Assembly (NCBI RefSeq): GCF_900110265.1
Contig: NZ_FODB01000018.1
Coordinates: 1-60,693, forward strand
Source of the DNA: Vreelandella aquamarina
Lineage (GTDB): Bacteria > Pseudomonadota > Gammaproteobacteria > Pseudomonadales > Halomonadaceae
DNA: 60,693 nt
Reading direction: 5' to 3'
Shown here: one piece after another, positions 8,704-17,736 of the stretch
Layout of the letters: each line of letters starts with the position of its first letter
Position numbering within the stretch: position 1 is the first letter of the stretch
Notes under the pieces: generated by a model
Databases searched by the model: none
Seen by the model: only the letters and a program-made list of their open reading frames with translations
Told to the model about the DNA's origin: nothing
Made by a program: the position numbers and the translations under genes

Positions 8704-9144
8704 ATGAGTGATAGTTTACGCGCATTAAGCGTTACCTTAGTCGCCGAGCCCAAGCAGGTGCGCAGTTTCACGCTGACCCAGTGGCGCATTGCCGAGCTGG
8801 TGCCGGGGGACGAAGGGGAGTGCGTACTCAACCTGCAGCTCTATATGACCGAGCGAGCCGCCTATCGATTTAACCTCACCGCGCCGACGCCGCGCCTGTT
8901 CGTGCGTGCCGGGTTCACCGGGCAAACCCCGAAACCCGATGCCATCACCGCCAGCCAGGATGTGGCCGCAGGCTGGCTGGATGGCGAGCAGCAAGTATTA
9001 GAAGCTGCGATGCCGATGGCGATTCAGGTGTGGATAGAGCACTATCTGGCCCGTCATGGAGAAGCCCCCGTGGAGCAGCGCAAGAAAAAACGCAAAGGGG
9101 CCGGGCGCAGTAAAGAGATCCCGACCAAGGAGCAGCCACAGTGA
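8704..9144 (+). CDS. DUF3305 protein, formate dehydrogenase cluster
   Basis: This is a 146-residue protein of the DUF3305 type, which recurs beside DUF3306 and respiratory formate dehydrogenase genes. No biochemical function is established. A compact mixed alpha/beta part (about 1-110) is followed by a strongly basic tail (KKKRKGAGRSK). The ATG at 8704 is preferred over the upstream TTG at 8668 because AAGGTGG sits at proper spacing before it. The stop overlaps the next start by 4 bp, so the two proteins are probably made together. A role in enzyme assembly or quality control is suggested only by context. Confidence 0.75.
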   Translation: MSDSLRALSVTLVAEPKQVRSFTLTQWRIAELVPGDEGECVLNLQLYMTERAAYRFNLTAPTPRLFVRAGFTGQTPKPDAITASQDVAAGWLDGEQQVLEAAMPMAIQVWIEHYLARHGEAPVEQRKKKRKGAGRSKEIPTKEQPQ

Positions 9145-9755
9145 GCCGTTTGGAGCGCTGGTCGCGTAAAAAGCGCGGCATTGAACATGAGAGTGATGAC
9201 AGTCAGCCGGTGGAGCCGATAGAGCCTCAGTTGGAAGTGGAGACGCACGCGCCTGAGTCTGACGGCATAGATGCCTCCTCCTCAGCGGTAGACGAGCAAG
9301 AGGCCGCAGCTCCGCCCCTGCCGGGCAGCCTGGACCACACGTTGCCCGACCCAGACACCCTGCCTGCAGGCAGCGACTTCAGCGCCTTTATGGTGCCTGG
9401 CGTCAGTGCTGCGCTGCGCCGCCGTGCCCTGCGTAGGCTCTGGGCCACCGGTAACTACAATGTGCGCGATGGTTTGGATGATTACGACGCCGACTTCACT
9501 CAACAGTTAAAGCCCATGGCCAGCGAGCTAGCGGGCAAGCTGCGGCGTTGGGCCAATAAGGCGGAAGAGACCTTAGAGAAGCTGGAAGATTCGGCACAAA
9601 AAGACGCTGAATACAGCGAAAAAGTAGCGGCTGAGAGCCCGCCTGAGCAGGTGAGCGCTTGCACAAGTGATGACAGTTTTGTACAAAGTGCCTCGCCAGA
9701 CGACCAGTCTGATTATCCTGATCACGCTCCAGGAGAGCGAAGAAAAGACAGTTAG
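9141..9755 (+). CDS. DUF3306 protein, formate dehydrogenase cluster
   Basis: The 204-residue protein matches the DUF3306 pattern. It has a short basic N terminus (SRLERWSRKKRG), a long acidic and probably disordered segment (about 15-75), a conserved core around SDFSAFMVPGVS and ALRRLWATGNYNVRDGLDDY (about 77-120), then a charged low-complexity tail. No catalytic motif is visible. The core resembles a peptide-like interaction module, suggesting a scaffold or assembly role with the DUF3305 protein. It overlaps DUF3305 by 4 bp. The next gene follows after about 200 bp. Confidence 0.75.
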   Translation: MSRLERWSRKKRGIEHESDDSQPVEPIEPQLEVETHAPESDGIDASSSAVDEQEAAAPPLPGSLDHTLPDPDTLPAGSDFSAFMVPGVSAALRRRALRRLWATGNYNVRDGLDDYDADFTQQLKPMASELAGKLRRWANKAEETLEKLEDSAQKDAEYSEKVAAESPPEQVSACTSDDSFVQSASPDDQSDYPDHAPGERRKDS

Positions 9756-9955
9756 CTTTTTGAATCAGTGGGTTATGGTAAGTATGGCGGGCTTGTGTTG
9801 ACAGCGGTGCGACCAAAGGAAGTGGCAAAAAAGCTGTTTTCGCCATACGCTGATACAAGAAGCTATGTCGTTATAACGCCGAAAGTCATCCGTGGTGAGA
9901 TGACAAAATCTAATCTCTAATTATAACAAAAACGACCTCTTGACCGTGAGAATGC

Positions 9956-11668
9956 ATGAACCAACGAATCCAACTGGCGTCGATTGACGACCAGCGCAAC
10001 GTCGCCGCTCGTGAAGCGGTGCGTCGGCGTATCTCATGGCCGGTGAATTTAACGCCTGCCAACGTGACCTACCACAGCCGCGGTCATGTGCTGCTGCTCG
10101 GTAGTGCGCCGTCAGTGACTCAAGCGGCACGAGTGCTTCAGGGGCGAGGATTAGCGTCCCTCACGATGCTGACCACAGATGAGGCCGTTGATCTTCCCGT
10201 CGCCAGCGAGCCGCTGATCGCTCAAGTGCTGAGTGCGCATCAACAGTCACAGCTTAACATCGCGGGTCATTTGGGTGGTTTTCGTGCCACTCTGAGCCAA
10301 GACGATGGCGACTCTCTCAATCTTGCCCAAGCGCTGATTGAGCGGGACGTGTTTGACGTAGTGCTGGACCTTTCGGAGGGAGTACTTAACGTCGCTTCTT
10401 GGGAACTGCCCCCGCCGGGCTACCTGCGCCTCGCATGGGAGCGCCAGGAAGCTGAGCGTGCCGACGTGTTAGAGAGCGTGACGGAACTGGTCGGTGAGTT
10501 CGATAAACCGCGCTATTTCCAGGTCAATACCGATCTTTGCGCCCACTCTTCCAGTGGTAACGTCGGTTGCACTCGCTGCCTCGACGTCTGCCCGGCGGAT
10601 GCGATTTCTAGCATCCAAGGCCGCATTGAGTCGCGCATTGAGATTGATCCTTTCCTTTGCCAAGGCGTAGGCAGTTGCACCAGTGCGTGCCCTACGGGTG
10701 CCATCGAGTTTCGCCTGCCGGAAACCCGCCGTCAGCAGGATACTCTGGCCAACTGGCTAACCGCCTATCGGGAAGCCGGTGGCGAGGTGCCGGTGCTGCG
10801 CTTTATTACCCATGACTCGCTGGAAGCTGAGCGTGTTGCAGGCATTACCACGCCGGGTCACATCATTGATGCCCCCTTGGAAGAGCTGGGCGCGGCGGGC
10901 CACGACCAGTGGCTGACGGCGCTCGCCAGCGGCGCTTCTGAAGTGCGCATTCAGCTTCACGACGACATGCCGAATCGGCTCAGCGCATTTTTAGAGCATC
11001 AAATCACTCAGGCTCATAGTCTGCTGGCCGCGCTAGGCCACGACGCCGCGCGTATTAAGCTACTGTCGGTAGATGCCGAGGGCGAGCGAGATGCGCTGCC
11101 CAGCCTAACACCGCTCACCGAGACGCCATTGAGCTTTAATGAGCCTAATAAGCGTGCTCGCCTAAACGTTGTGCTAGCGCGGTTGGCTGAACTGGGGGCT
11201 CCCAGCGGTGAGCGCCACGCCATGCCTCAAGGGGCGGCTTACGGCGGCATTAATGTCGATAGCGCGGCCTGTACGCTGTGCCACGCCTGTGTCAGCAATT
11301 GCCCAACGCCTGCGCTTAAATCCGGCGGTAATACCCCCGCGCTTAGCTTCCTGGAAGCCGATTGTGTACAGTGCGGGCTCTGCGAACAGGCCTGCCCTGA
11401 AGACGCCATCACGCTGGAGCCAGGCTTCCTCGCGGCACCTGCGCGCGAAACGCGGCATATTTGCCACGAAGAGGCGGCTTTCGAATGTATTAGCTGCGGT
11501 AAGCCGTTTGCCACCGCCAGCACCGTTGCCACCATTAAAGCCAAGCTGGCCAACCACCCTTACTTTGCCGGTGATGCCATGACGCGCTTAGAAATGTGTG
11601 AAGACTGTCGGGTGAAAGACGTGTGGAAAACCATGGCTCGTGACCCTGAAGCGCAACTAAAGGTGTAA
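9956..11668 (+). CDS. Multi-cluster 4Fe-4S ferredoxin of the formate dehydrogenase region
   Basis: The 570-residue soluble protein has two pairs of ferredoxin-type clusters. The first pair lies at about 193-255 (CTRCLDVCPADAI and CQGVGSCTSACPTGAI). The second lies at about 438-485 (CTLCHACVSNCP and CVQCGLCEQACPEDAI). A C-terminal Cys-rich patch (CISCGKPFA, CEDCR; about 510-550) may bind zinc or another cluster. The N-terminal 190 residues resemble a small nucleotide-binding-like domain with no motif I can name. Such proteins accompany formate dehydrogenases of the Shewanella/Halomonas type. It may carry electrons or assist cofactor assembly. No signal peptide is visible, so it is probably cytoplasmic. 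Start at ATG 9956. Confidence 0.85.
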   Translation: MNQRIQLASIDDQRNVAAREAVRRRISWPVNLTPANVTYHSRGHVLLLGSAPSVTQAARVLQGRGLASLTMLTTDEAVDLPVASEPLIAQVLSAHQQSQLNIAGHLGGFRATLSQDDGDSLNLAQALIERDVFDVVLDLSEGVLNVASWELPPPGYLRLAWERQEAERADVLESVTELVGEFDKPRYFQVNTDLCAHSSSGNVGCTRCLDVCPADAISSIQGRIESRIEIDPFLCQGVGSCTSACPTGAIEFRLPETRRQQDTLANWLTAYREAGGEVPVLRFITHDSLEAERVAGITTPGHIIDAPLEELGAAGHDQWLTALASGASEVRIQLHDDMPNRLSAFLEHQITQAHSLLAALGHDAARIKLLSVDAEGERDALPSLTPLTETPLSFNEPNKRARLNVVLARLAELGAPSGERHAMPQGAAYGGINVDSAACTLCHACVSNCPTPALKSGGNTPALSFLEADCVQCGLCEQACPEDAITLEPGFLAAPARETRHICHEEAAFECISCGKPFATASTVATIKAKLANHPYFAGDAMTRLEMCEDCRVKDVWKTMARDPEAQLKV

Positions 11669-11672
11669 AGCA

Positions 11673-12326
11673 ATGAGCGATGCAATGCCGACGCTAAGTG
11701 AAACCGATGCGCTGCGAATGGATATCTACCAGCTGTTCGCTAGCCTGCTGCGTCAGGCCCCCGACAGCGAGCTACTGGCGTGGTTGGAAAGTCTCGATAT
11801 TGAGCAAGATGGCAGCCGCATTGCTGAATGCTGGGCCGCGTTGTCAGAAGCGGCAGGCCAAAGCGATGTGGACAGCCTGAAGCGTGCGCATTTCCGCCAC
11901 TTAGTAGGCGTCATTCAAGGCGACGTTGTGCCCTATGCATCCTGGTACCGCAACGGCGAGCTGATGGAAGCCGCGCTGGTCGCGCTACGCCAAGATCTCC
12001 GGGCGCTAGGCTTTGAGCGCAGCGAGCATACCCGGGACCCAGAAGACCACCTGGCGGCGATGTGCGAAGTGATGGCCATGCTCATCGCCGCGCAAAGTAG
12101 TGAACAGTTCACCTTTTTCCAACAGCACCTTACCCCCTGGGCTAGCCGCTGTTGGGATGACCTTGCAAAAGTAGACACCGCTTTCTATTCAGCGCTGGGG
12201 CAGTTGGGTAGTGCTTTTATGGAGAGCGAACAGGCACGTTTGAGCGATCAAGCGGCCTATCAACCGGTGCGCATAGTGGAGCCTGCTTCCTATGATGCCG
12301 GTGCAGCGCGCAAAGCCACACCGTGA
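11673..12326 (+). CDS. TorD/DmsD-family chaperone for a molybdoenzyme
   Basis: The 217-residue all-helical protein has the hallmark acidic motif of the TorD family, here EHTRDPEDHLAAMCEVMAML (about 115-134). These chaperones bind the twin-arginine signal of a Mo enzyme and hold back export until the cofactor is loaded. The likely client is the FdhA precursor encoded next but one, and possibly the small Tat protein in between. The gene starts 4 bp after the ferredoxin gene stop. It shows no other unusual feature. Confidence 0.88.
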   Translation: MSDAMPTLSETDALRMDIYQLFASLLRQAPDSELLAWLESLDIEQDGSRIAECWAALSEAAGQSDVDSLKRAHFRHLVGVIQGDVVPYASWYRNGELMEAALVALRQDLRALGFERSEHTRDPEDHLAAMCEVMAMLIAAQSSEQFTFFQQHLTPWASRCWDDLAKVDTAFYSALGQLGSAFMESEQARLSDQAAYQPVRIVEPASYDAGAARKATP

Positions 12327-12403
12327 CGTGACCGTGCGCAGCGGTAAGCGAACAACAGGGCCTACGGGCCACGCATAAAAAGGGCATGAAAGAGGAGAAC
12401 CCC

Positions 12404-12607
12404 ATGCACCAGTCACATAACCCTGAGCGCCGCCGGTTTATGAAAACCGTTGGTTTAGGCACCGCCGCTGCGGGCGCAGCCGTTGCGGTAGGCCACGTCA
12501 CGCTGGCACAGGCAGATGATAAAAGTCCGGTTGAGCGCGACAAGCAGGCGGTGAACTACCGCGAGACCGACCATATTCGTGCTTATTACGCCTCGCTGCG
12601 TGACTGA
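12404..12607 (+). CDS. Small Tat-signal protein of the formate dehydrogenase region (FdhX-like)
   Basis: This 67-residue protein is little more than a twin-arginine signal peptide (ERRRFMKTVGLGTAAAGAA, about 8-26), an AQA-type cleavage site and a 35-residue polar tail. It matches the 'formate dehydrogenase region TAT target' type, called FdhX in Shewanella. Its role is unproven; it may help export or stabilise the FdhAB complex. ATG 12404 is preferred over ATG 12386 because AGAGGAG lies just before it. It sits between the chaperone gene and fdhA. Confidence 0.85.
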   Translation: MHQSHNPERRRFMKTVGLGTAAAGAAVAVGHVTLAQADDKSPVERDKQAVNYRETDHIRAYYASLRD

Positions 12608-12631
12608 CGGCGAACTGCCAGGAGATTTGCC

Positions 12632-15484
12632 ATGCGTCTAACTCGCAAAACGAACACCCCCGCTACCACTGGGTTGGGTATTTCCCGTCGTCAGTTCCTA
12701 AAGCGCACGGGTGTAGCCACCGGTGGGGTGGCTGCGGCAGGCTTTATGGGCGCGCCGATGATGCAGCGCACTGAAGCGGCTGATAAAACGCCGGTGCTCG
12801 ACTCCCCGGTAGAAACGAAGCGCACCATCTGCTCCCACTGCTCGGTGGGCTGCGGTGTGTATGCCGAGGTTCAAGAGGGCATCTGGACCAAGCAAGAGCC
12901 CGCCTTCGACCACCCGATCAACCGTGGCGCTCACTGTGCCAAAGGTGCGTCGCTCCGCCAGCACGGCCACTCCACTCGCCGCCTGAAGTACCCGATGAAA
13001 CTGGTCGCCGGTGAATGGCAGCGCCTGAGCTGGGACGACGCCGTCAATGAGATTGGCGACAAGCTGCTGGAACTGCGCGACGCCCACGGCCCCGACAGCG
13101 TTTACTGGCTGGGGTCGGCCAAGTTCAGTAACGAGCAGGCGTACCTGATGCGCAAGCTCGCCTCCATGTGGGGCACCAACAACACCGATCACCAGGCGCG
13201 TATTTGCCACTCCACCACTGTGGCGGGCGTTGCGAATACCTGGGGTTACGGAGCGATGACCAACTCGCTCAACGATATGCATAACAGCAAATCGATGCTC
13301 TTCATTGGCTCCAACCCCAGTGAAGCCCACCCGGTGGCCATGCAGCACATTTTGATCGCCAAGGAGCGCAACAACTGCGACATCATCGTCGCGGACCCGC
13401 GCTTTACCCGCACCGCTGCTAAAGCCAACAAGTACGTGCGCATTCGCCCCGGTTCTGACGTGGCCTACATCTGGGGCTTGCTGTGGCACATCTTCGAAAA
13501 CGGCTGGGAAGATAGCGAGTACATCAACCAGCGCGTGTACGGCATGGACGACGTGCGGGCCGAAGTCGCCCAGTTCCCACCCAGCGTCGTCGAAGACATT
13601 ACCGGCGTGCCCGAAGCAGAGATGTTCGACGTGGCCAAGCGTCTGGCCGACAATCGTCCTGGCTGCGTGGTGTGGTGTATGGGCGGTACTCAGCACACCA
13701 CCGGCAACAACAACACCCGCGCCTACTGCATCCTGGAGCTGGCACTGGGCAACATCGGCAAGTCTGGCGGCGGTGCCAACATCCTGCGTGGTCACGACAA
13801 CGTACAGGGTGCCACCGATTTGGGCCTGGGGTCTGATTCACTGCCGGGCTACTACGGCTTAGCAGAAGGCGCTTGGCAGCACTGGGCCAATGTGTGGGAC
13901 GTAGACTACGAGTGGCTGAAAGGCCGCTTCGACGACACCGAGTACGCCGACGGCAAGCCCATGTACTCCAGCGGTATTACCGTCTCCCGTTGGGTAGATG
14001 GCGTGCTGGAAGAGGACGAAAACATCTCCCAGCGCACCGCGCTGAAAGCGATGTTCTACTGGGGCCACGCGGTCAACTCGCAAACCCGCGGCGTTGAAAT
14101 GCAAAAGGCGATGCAGAAACTGGAGATGATGGTCATCGTCGACCCTTATCCCACTGTCGCGTCCGTCATGCACGACCGCACCGACGGCGTCTACCTGCTG
14201 CCCGCTGCCACGCAGTTTGAAACCACCGGTAGTGTGACTGCCACCAACCGCTCGATTCAGTGGCGTGACCAAGTCATCGAACCGCTGTTCGAGTCCAAGC
14301 CCGACCATGAAATCATGTACCTGTTTGCCCGCAAGCTGGGCTTCGGTAATGAGCTGGTCAAGAACTATGAAATGAACGGCGACGAGCCGCTGATCGAAGA
14401 TATTCTGCGTGAAATTAACAGAGGTATGTGGACCGTCGGTTACACCGGCCAAAGCCCAGAGCGCTTGAAAGAGCACCAGCAAAACTGGCACACCTTCAGT
14501 TTTGAGAACCTGCGTGCCCAGGGCGGCCCTGCCGATGGCGACTACTACGGTTTGCCGTGGCCTTGCTGGGGCACCCCGGAATTCCGTCACCCGGGCTCCC
14601 CGAACCTCTACGATACCAGCGTGCCCGTGATGGAGGGCGGCATGGGCTTCCGCGCCCGCTTTGGCATCGAGCGTAACGGCGTCAACCTGCTGGCCGAAGG
14701 CTCGGCCCCGGTAGGCGGCGACATCGACGACGGTTATCCGGAGTTCAACGACCAGTTGCTGAAAGACCTGGGCTGGTGGGATGACCTTACCCCGGAAGAG
14801 AAAGCCGCCGCAGAAGGGCAGAACTGGAAGACTGACCTCTCCGGTGGTATCCAGCGCGTCGCCATTGAGCATGGCTGTGCGCCCTACGGTAATGCCAAAG
14901 CCCGCGCCGTGGTGTGGACTTTCCCAGATGCGGTGCCGAAGCACCGCGAGCCGCTCTACACCACCCGCCGTGATTTGGTGGAGCGTTACCCCACATGGGA
15001 CGACTTTGACTCCATCATGCGTCTGCCCACGCTCTATCGAACCATCCAGGAGCGCGACAACAGCGCGGACTACCCGATCATTCTGACCTCAGGTCGTTTG
15101 GTCGAGTACGAAGGCGGCGGCGAAGAAACCCGCTCCATGTCGTGGCTGGCGGAGCTGCAACAGGAAATGTTCGTCGAGATGAACCCTGCCGACGCCAACG
15201 ATATCGGCGTACGTGACGGTGACGATGTCTGGGTCGAAGGCGCCGAGGGCGGCCGCGTCAAGGTGAAAGCCCTGGTCACCCCCAGGGTGGATCGCAAGGT
15301 GGCCTTCATGCCGTTCCACTTTGGCGGCATCTTCCAGGGCGAGAACCTGCATGATCGCTACCCGGAAGGCACGGCGCCCTATGTTCAGGGCGAGGCAGCC
15401 AACACGGCGACCACTTACGGCTACGACCCGGTGACACTGATGCAAGAGACCAAGTGCACCATTTGTCGTATTGAGCGCGCTTGA
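12632..15484 (+). CDS. fdhA: Formate dehydrogenase catalytic subunit (Cys form), Tat exported
   Basis: The 950-residue enzyme oxidises formate to CO2 in the periplasm. A Tat signal (SRRQFLKRTG, about 19-28) is followed by a [4Fe-4S] site at Cys67, Cys70, Cys74 and Cys102, then the molybdopterin oxidoreductase domains and a C-terminal MGD-binding domain (TSGRLVEYEGGG, about 820). The active-site metal ligand is Cys192 (RICHST), encoded by TGC. It is therefore the cysteine version and not the selenocysteine one. Downstream fdhB and fdhC supply the electron path. The start is set by CAGGAGA before ATG 12632. Two long antisense frames inside it are codon-bias shadows. Confidence 0.96.
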   Translation: MRLTRKTNTPATTGLGISRRQFLKRTGVATGGVAAAGFMGAPMMQRTEAADKTPVLDSPVETKRTICSHCSVGCGVYAEVQEGIWTKQEPAFDHPINRGAHCAKGASLRQHGHSTRRLKYPMKLVAGEWQRLSWDDAVNEIGDKLLELRDAHGPDSVYWLGSAKFSNEQAYLMRKLASMWGTNNTDHQARICHSTTVAGVANTWGYGAMTNSLNDMHNSKSMLFIGSNPSEAHPVAMQHILIAKERNNCDIIVADPRFTRTAAKANKYVRIRPGSDVAYIWGLLWHIFENGWEDSEYINQRVYGMDDVRAEVAQFPPSVVEDITGVPEAEMFDVAKRLADNRPGCVVWCMGGTQHTTGNNNTRAYCILELALGNIGKSGGGANILRGHDNVQGATDLGLGSDSLPGYYGLAEGAWQHWANVWDVDYEWLKGRFDDTEYADGKPMYSSGITVSRWVDGVLEEDENISQRTALKAMFYWGHAVNSQTRGVEMQKAMQKLEMMVIVDPYPTVASVMHDRTDGVYLLPAATQFETTGSVTATNRSIQWRDQVIEPLFESKPDHEIMYLFARKLGFGNELVKNYEMNGDEPLIEDILREINRGMWTVGYTGQSPERLKEHQQNWHTFSFENLRAQGGPADGDYYGLPWPCWGTPEFRHPGSPNLYDTSVPVMEGGMGFRARFGIERNGVNLLAEGSAPVGGDIDDGYPEFNDQLLKDLGWWDDLTPEEKAAAEGQNWKTDLSGGIQRVAIEHGCAPYGNAKARAVVWTFPDAVPKHREPLYTTRRDLVERYPTWDDFDSIMRLPTLYRTIQERDNSADYPIILTSGRLVEYEGGGEETRSMSWLAELQQEMFVEMNPADANDIGVRDGDDVWVEGAEGGRVKVKALVTPRVDRKVAFMPFHFGGIFQGENLHDRYPEGTAPYVQGEAANTATTYGYDPVTLMQETKCTICRIERA

Positions 15485-15554
15485 TCGATAACGCGCGACC
15501 CGACCAGATAGCAGGCCGATGCGGCAATGTCCGCACCGGCAAGAGGAGAACACC

Positions 15555-16169
15555 ATGGCTCAAATGAAATTTATGTGTGACGCCGAGCGCTGCATCGAGT
15601 GCAACGGCTGCGTCACCGCCTGTAAGAACGCCAACGACGTCGAGTGGGGCATCCAGCGCCGCCGAGTAGTGACTCTGAACGACGGCGAAGCGGATGAAAT
15701 GTCCATTTCCGTTGCCTGTATGCACTGTGATGATGCCCCTTGTATGGCGGTTTGCCCTACCGACTGCTTCTACAAAACCGACGATGGCATCGTGCTGCAC
15801 GATAAAGACCTCTGCATCGGCTGTGGTTACTGCCTATACGCCTGCCCCTTCGGCGCGCCGCAGTTCCCCCAGCAGAACGCCTTTGGCGAGCGCGGCAAGA
15901 TGGACAAGTGCACCTTCTGTGCCGGTGGCCCTGCGGAAACCAAAGAAGAGGAGTACCAGAAGTACGGCTCCAACCGCATCGCGGAAGGCAAACTGCCGCT
16001 ATGTGCTGAGATGTGCTCCACTAAAGCGCTACTGGCTGGTGATGCTCAAGATGTTGCCGATATCTTCCGCCAGCGCGTGGTACACCGTGGCCATAAAGAT
16101 GGTGCGTGGTCGAACAATCCTCAGGCTAGCACTGACAACCTTGCCTATGATGCTGCCCGCAAAGGGTAA
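15555..16169 (+). CDS. fdhB: Formate dehydrogenase iron-sulfur subunit
   Basis: The 204-residue electron-transfer subunit carries cysteine sets for four [4Fe-4S] clusters: CIECNGCVTACKN, CMHCDDAPCMAVCP, CIGCGYCLYACPFG, and CTFC combined with CAEMC near the C terminus. It lacks its own Tat signal and a C-terminal membrane helix, so it would be co-exported with FdhA and dock on the cytochrome b subunit. ATG 15555 is chosen because AAGAGGAG precedes it; the open frame extends upstream to 15519 without a ribosome site. fdhC starts 12 bp after its stop. Confidence 0.95.
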   Translation: MAQMKFMCDAERCIECNGCVTACKNANDVEWGIQRRRVVTLNDGEADEMSISVACMHCDDAPCMAVCPTDCFYKTDDGIVLHDKDLCIGCGYCLYACPFGAPQFPQQNAFGERGKMDKCTFCAGGPAETKEEEYQKYGSNRIAEGKLPLCAEMCSTKALLAGDAQDVADIFRQRVVHRGHKDGAWSNNPQASTDNLAYDAARKG

Positions 16170-16180
16170 GGAGGCGTGTC

Positions 16181-17281
16181 ATGACAACGTTGACCATGAC
16201 AAAGGTGCCCTCACGGGCACCTAGCGGCACCGCTAGCTGGCTACAGCGTGGCTGGCGTCTATGCCTAATGCTGGTGCTGTTGGTTGCGAGTTTGGGGGTC
16301 ACCCACATGGCCGTGGCGCAAGCCGACCCGGATCGCGAAATGACCACCGCCGCCCCCGGCATCACGGCGGATCAGTGGCGCCAAGTACGCAGTGGCGAGA
16401 CGGGACCGAACTACCGTGACTCCCGGCACGAGAGTAACTACAACCTGATCAACGCCAGCGGCGAAACGTGGCGGATACTGCGCAATCGCTGGGTATCGCC
16501 GTTTGGCTTGATCGCCATCGGCGGCATGGCCGCGATGATTGCGCTGTTTTACTTCATCGTTGGCCGTAAATACCTGGAAGAGCCGCGCACGGGCCGCAAG
16601 CTCTTGCGCTGGTCGCTGCTAATGCGCGCGCTGCACTGGACCGTGGCGACGCTGTTCATCACGCTGGCGCTGACCGGGCTTAACCTGCTGTTAGGCAAGT
16701 TCGTGTTCCGTACGCTGTTTGGTGATGCGGTATGGGCCTGGATGATTGCGGCTTCTAAAGTGCTGCACAACTATCTGGGGCCGATTTTTGGCGTGCTGCT
16801 GGTCATCATGCTGATTAGCCTGATCAAAGAGAACATTCCCAAGAAGCACGACTGGGTATGGTTCAAAAAGGGCGGCGGTATGATTGGCAAAGGCCATGTA
16901 GATGCTGGTTTTGCCAACGGTGGCGAAAAAGCCTGGTACTGGCTGCTAGCGTCGGTAGGCATTTTGGTGGTGGCGAGTGGCTTCGTGCTCGACTTCCCCA
17001 ACTTTGACCAGGGCCGCGACACCATGCAGTGGGCCAACATCATCCACGCCGTGGGCGCGCTGGGCTTGACCGCCGTCTCGCTGGGCCATATCTACATCGG
17101 CACATTAGGTACGGAAGGCGCGCTGGAAGGCATGACCACCGGCTACGTGGATGAAACCTGGGCTAAAGAACACCACAACCTGTGGTATGAAGCGGTTAAA
17201 GATCAGACCGTTAGTGAAGAGGAACTGGCCGCGCGTAAAGCGGGCGGCAGCGGTGAGCCTTCAGCAGCCAAGCCAAGCTGA
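16181..17281 (+). CDS. fdhC: Formate dehydrogenase cytochrome b556 (gamma) subunit
   Basis: The 366-residue membrane subunit anchors the complex and reduces quinone. It starts with a hydrophobic export segment (about 25-48) and a periplasmic-looking stretch. Four further membrane helices follow (about 109-126, 146-170, 190-212 and 252-272), with heme-ligand candidates in RALHWTVA, LHNYLG, IHAVGAL and LGHIYIG. The C-terminal tail (about 310-366) is polar. AAGGAGG precedes the ATG at ideal spacing. A strong terminator follows at 17319, closing the fdh transcription unit. Confidence 0.94.
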   Translation: MTTLTMTKVPSRAPSGTASWLQRGWRLCLMLVLLVASLGVTHMAVAQADPDREMTTAAPGITADQWRQVRSGETGPNYRDSRHESNYNLINASGETWRILRNRWVSPFGLIAIGGMAAMIALFYFIVGRKYLEEPRTGRKLLRWSLLMRALHWTVATLFITLALTGLNLLLGKFVFRTLFGDAVWAWMIAASKVLHNYLGPIFGVLLVIMLISLIKENIPKKHDWVWFKKGGGMIGKGHVDAGFANGGEKAWYWLLASVGILVVASGFVLDFPNFDQGRDTMQWANIIHAVGALGLTAVSLGHIYIGTLGTEGALEGMTTGYVDETWAKEHHNLWYEAVKDQTVSEEELAARKAGGSGEPSAAKPS

Positions 17282-17318
17282 GTCACGCCGTCGAGATAAG
17301 TGGACGTGAACGCCCTTC

Positions 17319-17346
17319 GACACCGCCTTCGGGCGGTGTCTTTTGT
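17319..17346 (+). terminator. Rho-independent terminator after fdhC
   Basis: A perfect 9-bp stem, GACACCGCC and GGCGGTGTC, with a TTCG tetraloop is followed by TTTTGTT. It ends the fdh operon 38 bp after the fdhC stop and precedes the DUF1244 gene. Confidence 0.92.
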
Positions 17347-17384
17347 TATGCTGCACTCCAATGACTTTTGAAAGAGGAATCACC

Positions 17385-17732
17385 ATGGCGACATTTGACG
17401 AACTGGATGCCACCACCCGCACTGAGCTGGAAGCCGCCGCCTTTCGGCGCTTGCTTAAGCATCTGGACGACAATAAAGATGTGCAGAACATCGACCTGAT
17501 GATTCTGGCGGATTTCTGCCGTAACTGCCTCTCCAAGTGGCTGGTGACCGCCGCCGATGAGCGCGGCACCGAGCTTGAGCTGGACGCCGCCCGCGAGTAC
17601 GTCTACGGCATGCCCTACAGCGAGTGGAAAGCCAATCACCAGGGTGAGGCAACGCCGGAACAGCTGGCTGCTCTTGAAGCGCGCCAAGCCAAGAAAAAGG
17701 CCAACGCCTCCCCCAACGAGCACAAGGAGTAG
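17385..17732 (+). CDS. DUF1244 family protein
   Basis: The 115-residue protein contains the DUF1244 signature NIDLMILADFCRNCLSKW (about 35-52), in which the two Cys are conserved, then an EYVYGMPYSEWK segment and a Lys/Ala-rich tail. The family is a small helical protein of unknown function. ATG 17385 follows AAAGAGGA at good spacing; an upstream in-frame ATG at 17343 sits inside the terminator and is rejected. moaB begins 4 bp after the stop, so it is probably co-transcribed with cofactor genes, which hints at a link to molybdoenzymes. Confidence 0.85.
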   Translation: MATFDELDATTRTELEAAAFRRLLKHLDDNKDVQNIDLMILADFCRNCLSKWLVTAADERGTELELDAAREYVYGMPYSEWKANHQGEATPEQLAALEARQAKKKANASPNEHKE

Positions 17733-17736
17733 CGCC

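Noticed and set aside
13205..13207. Possible selenocysteine site in fdhA
   Set aside because: The codon is TGC, so the enzyme is the Cys form; no in-frame TGA exists in the gene.
12698..13795. Long open frame on the minus strand inside fdhA (and another at 13859-14944)
   Set aside because: They are antisense to a certain gene and match no family. High-GC codon bias of fdhA explains them.
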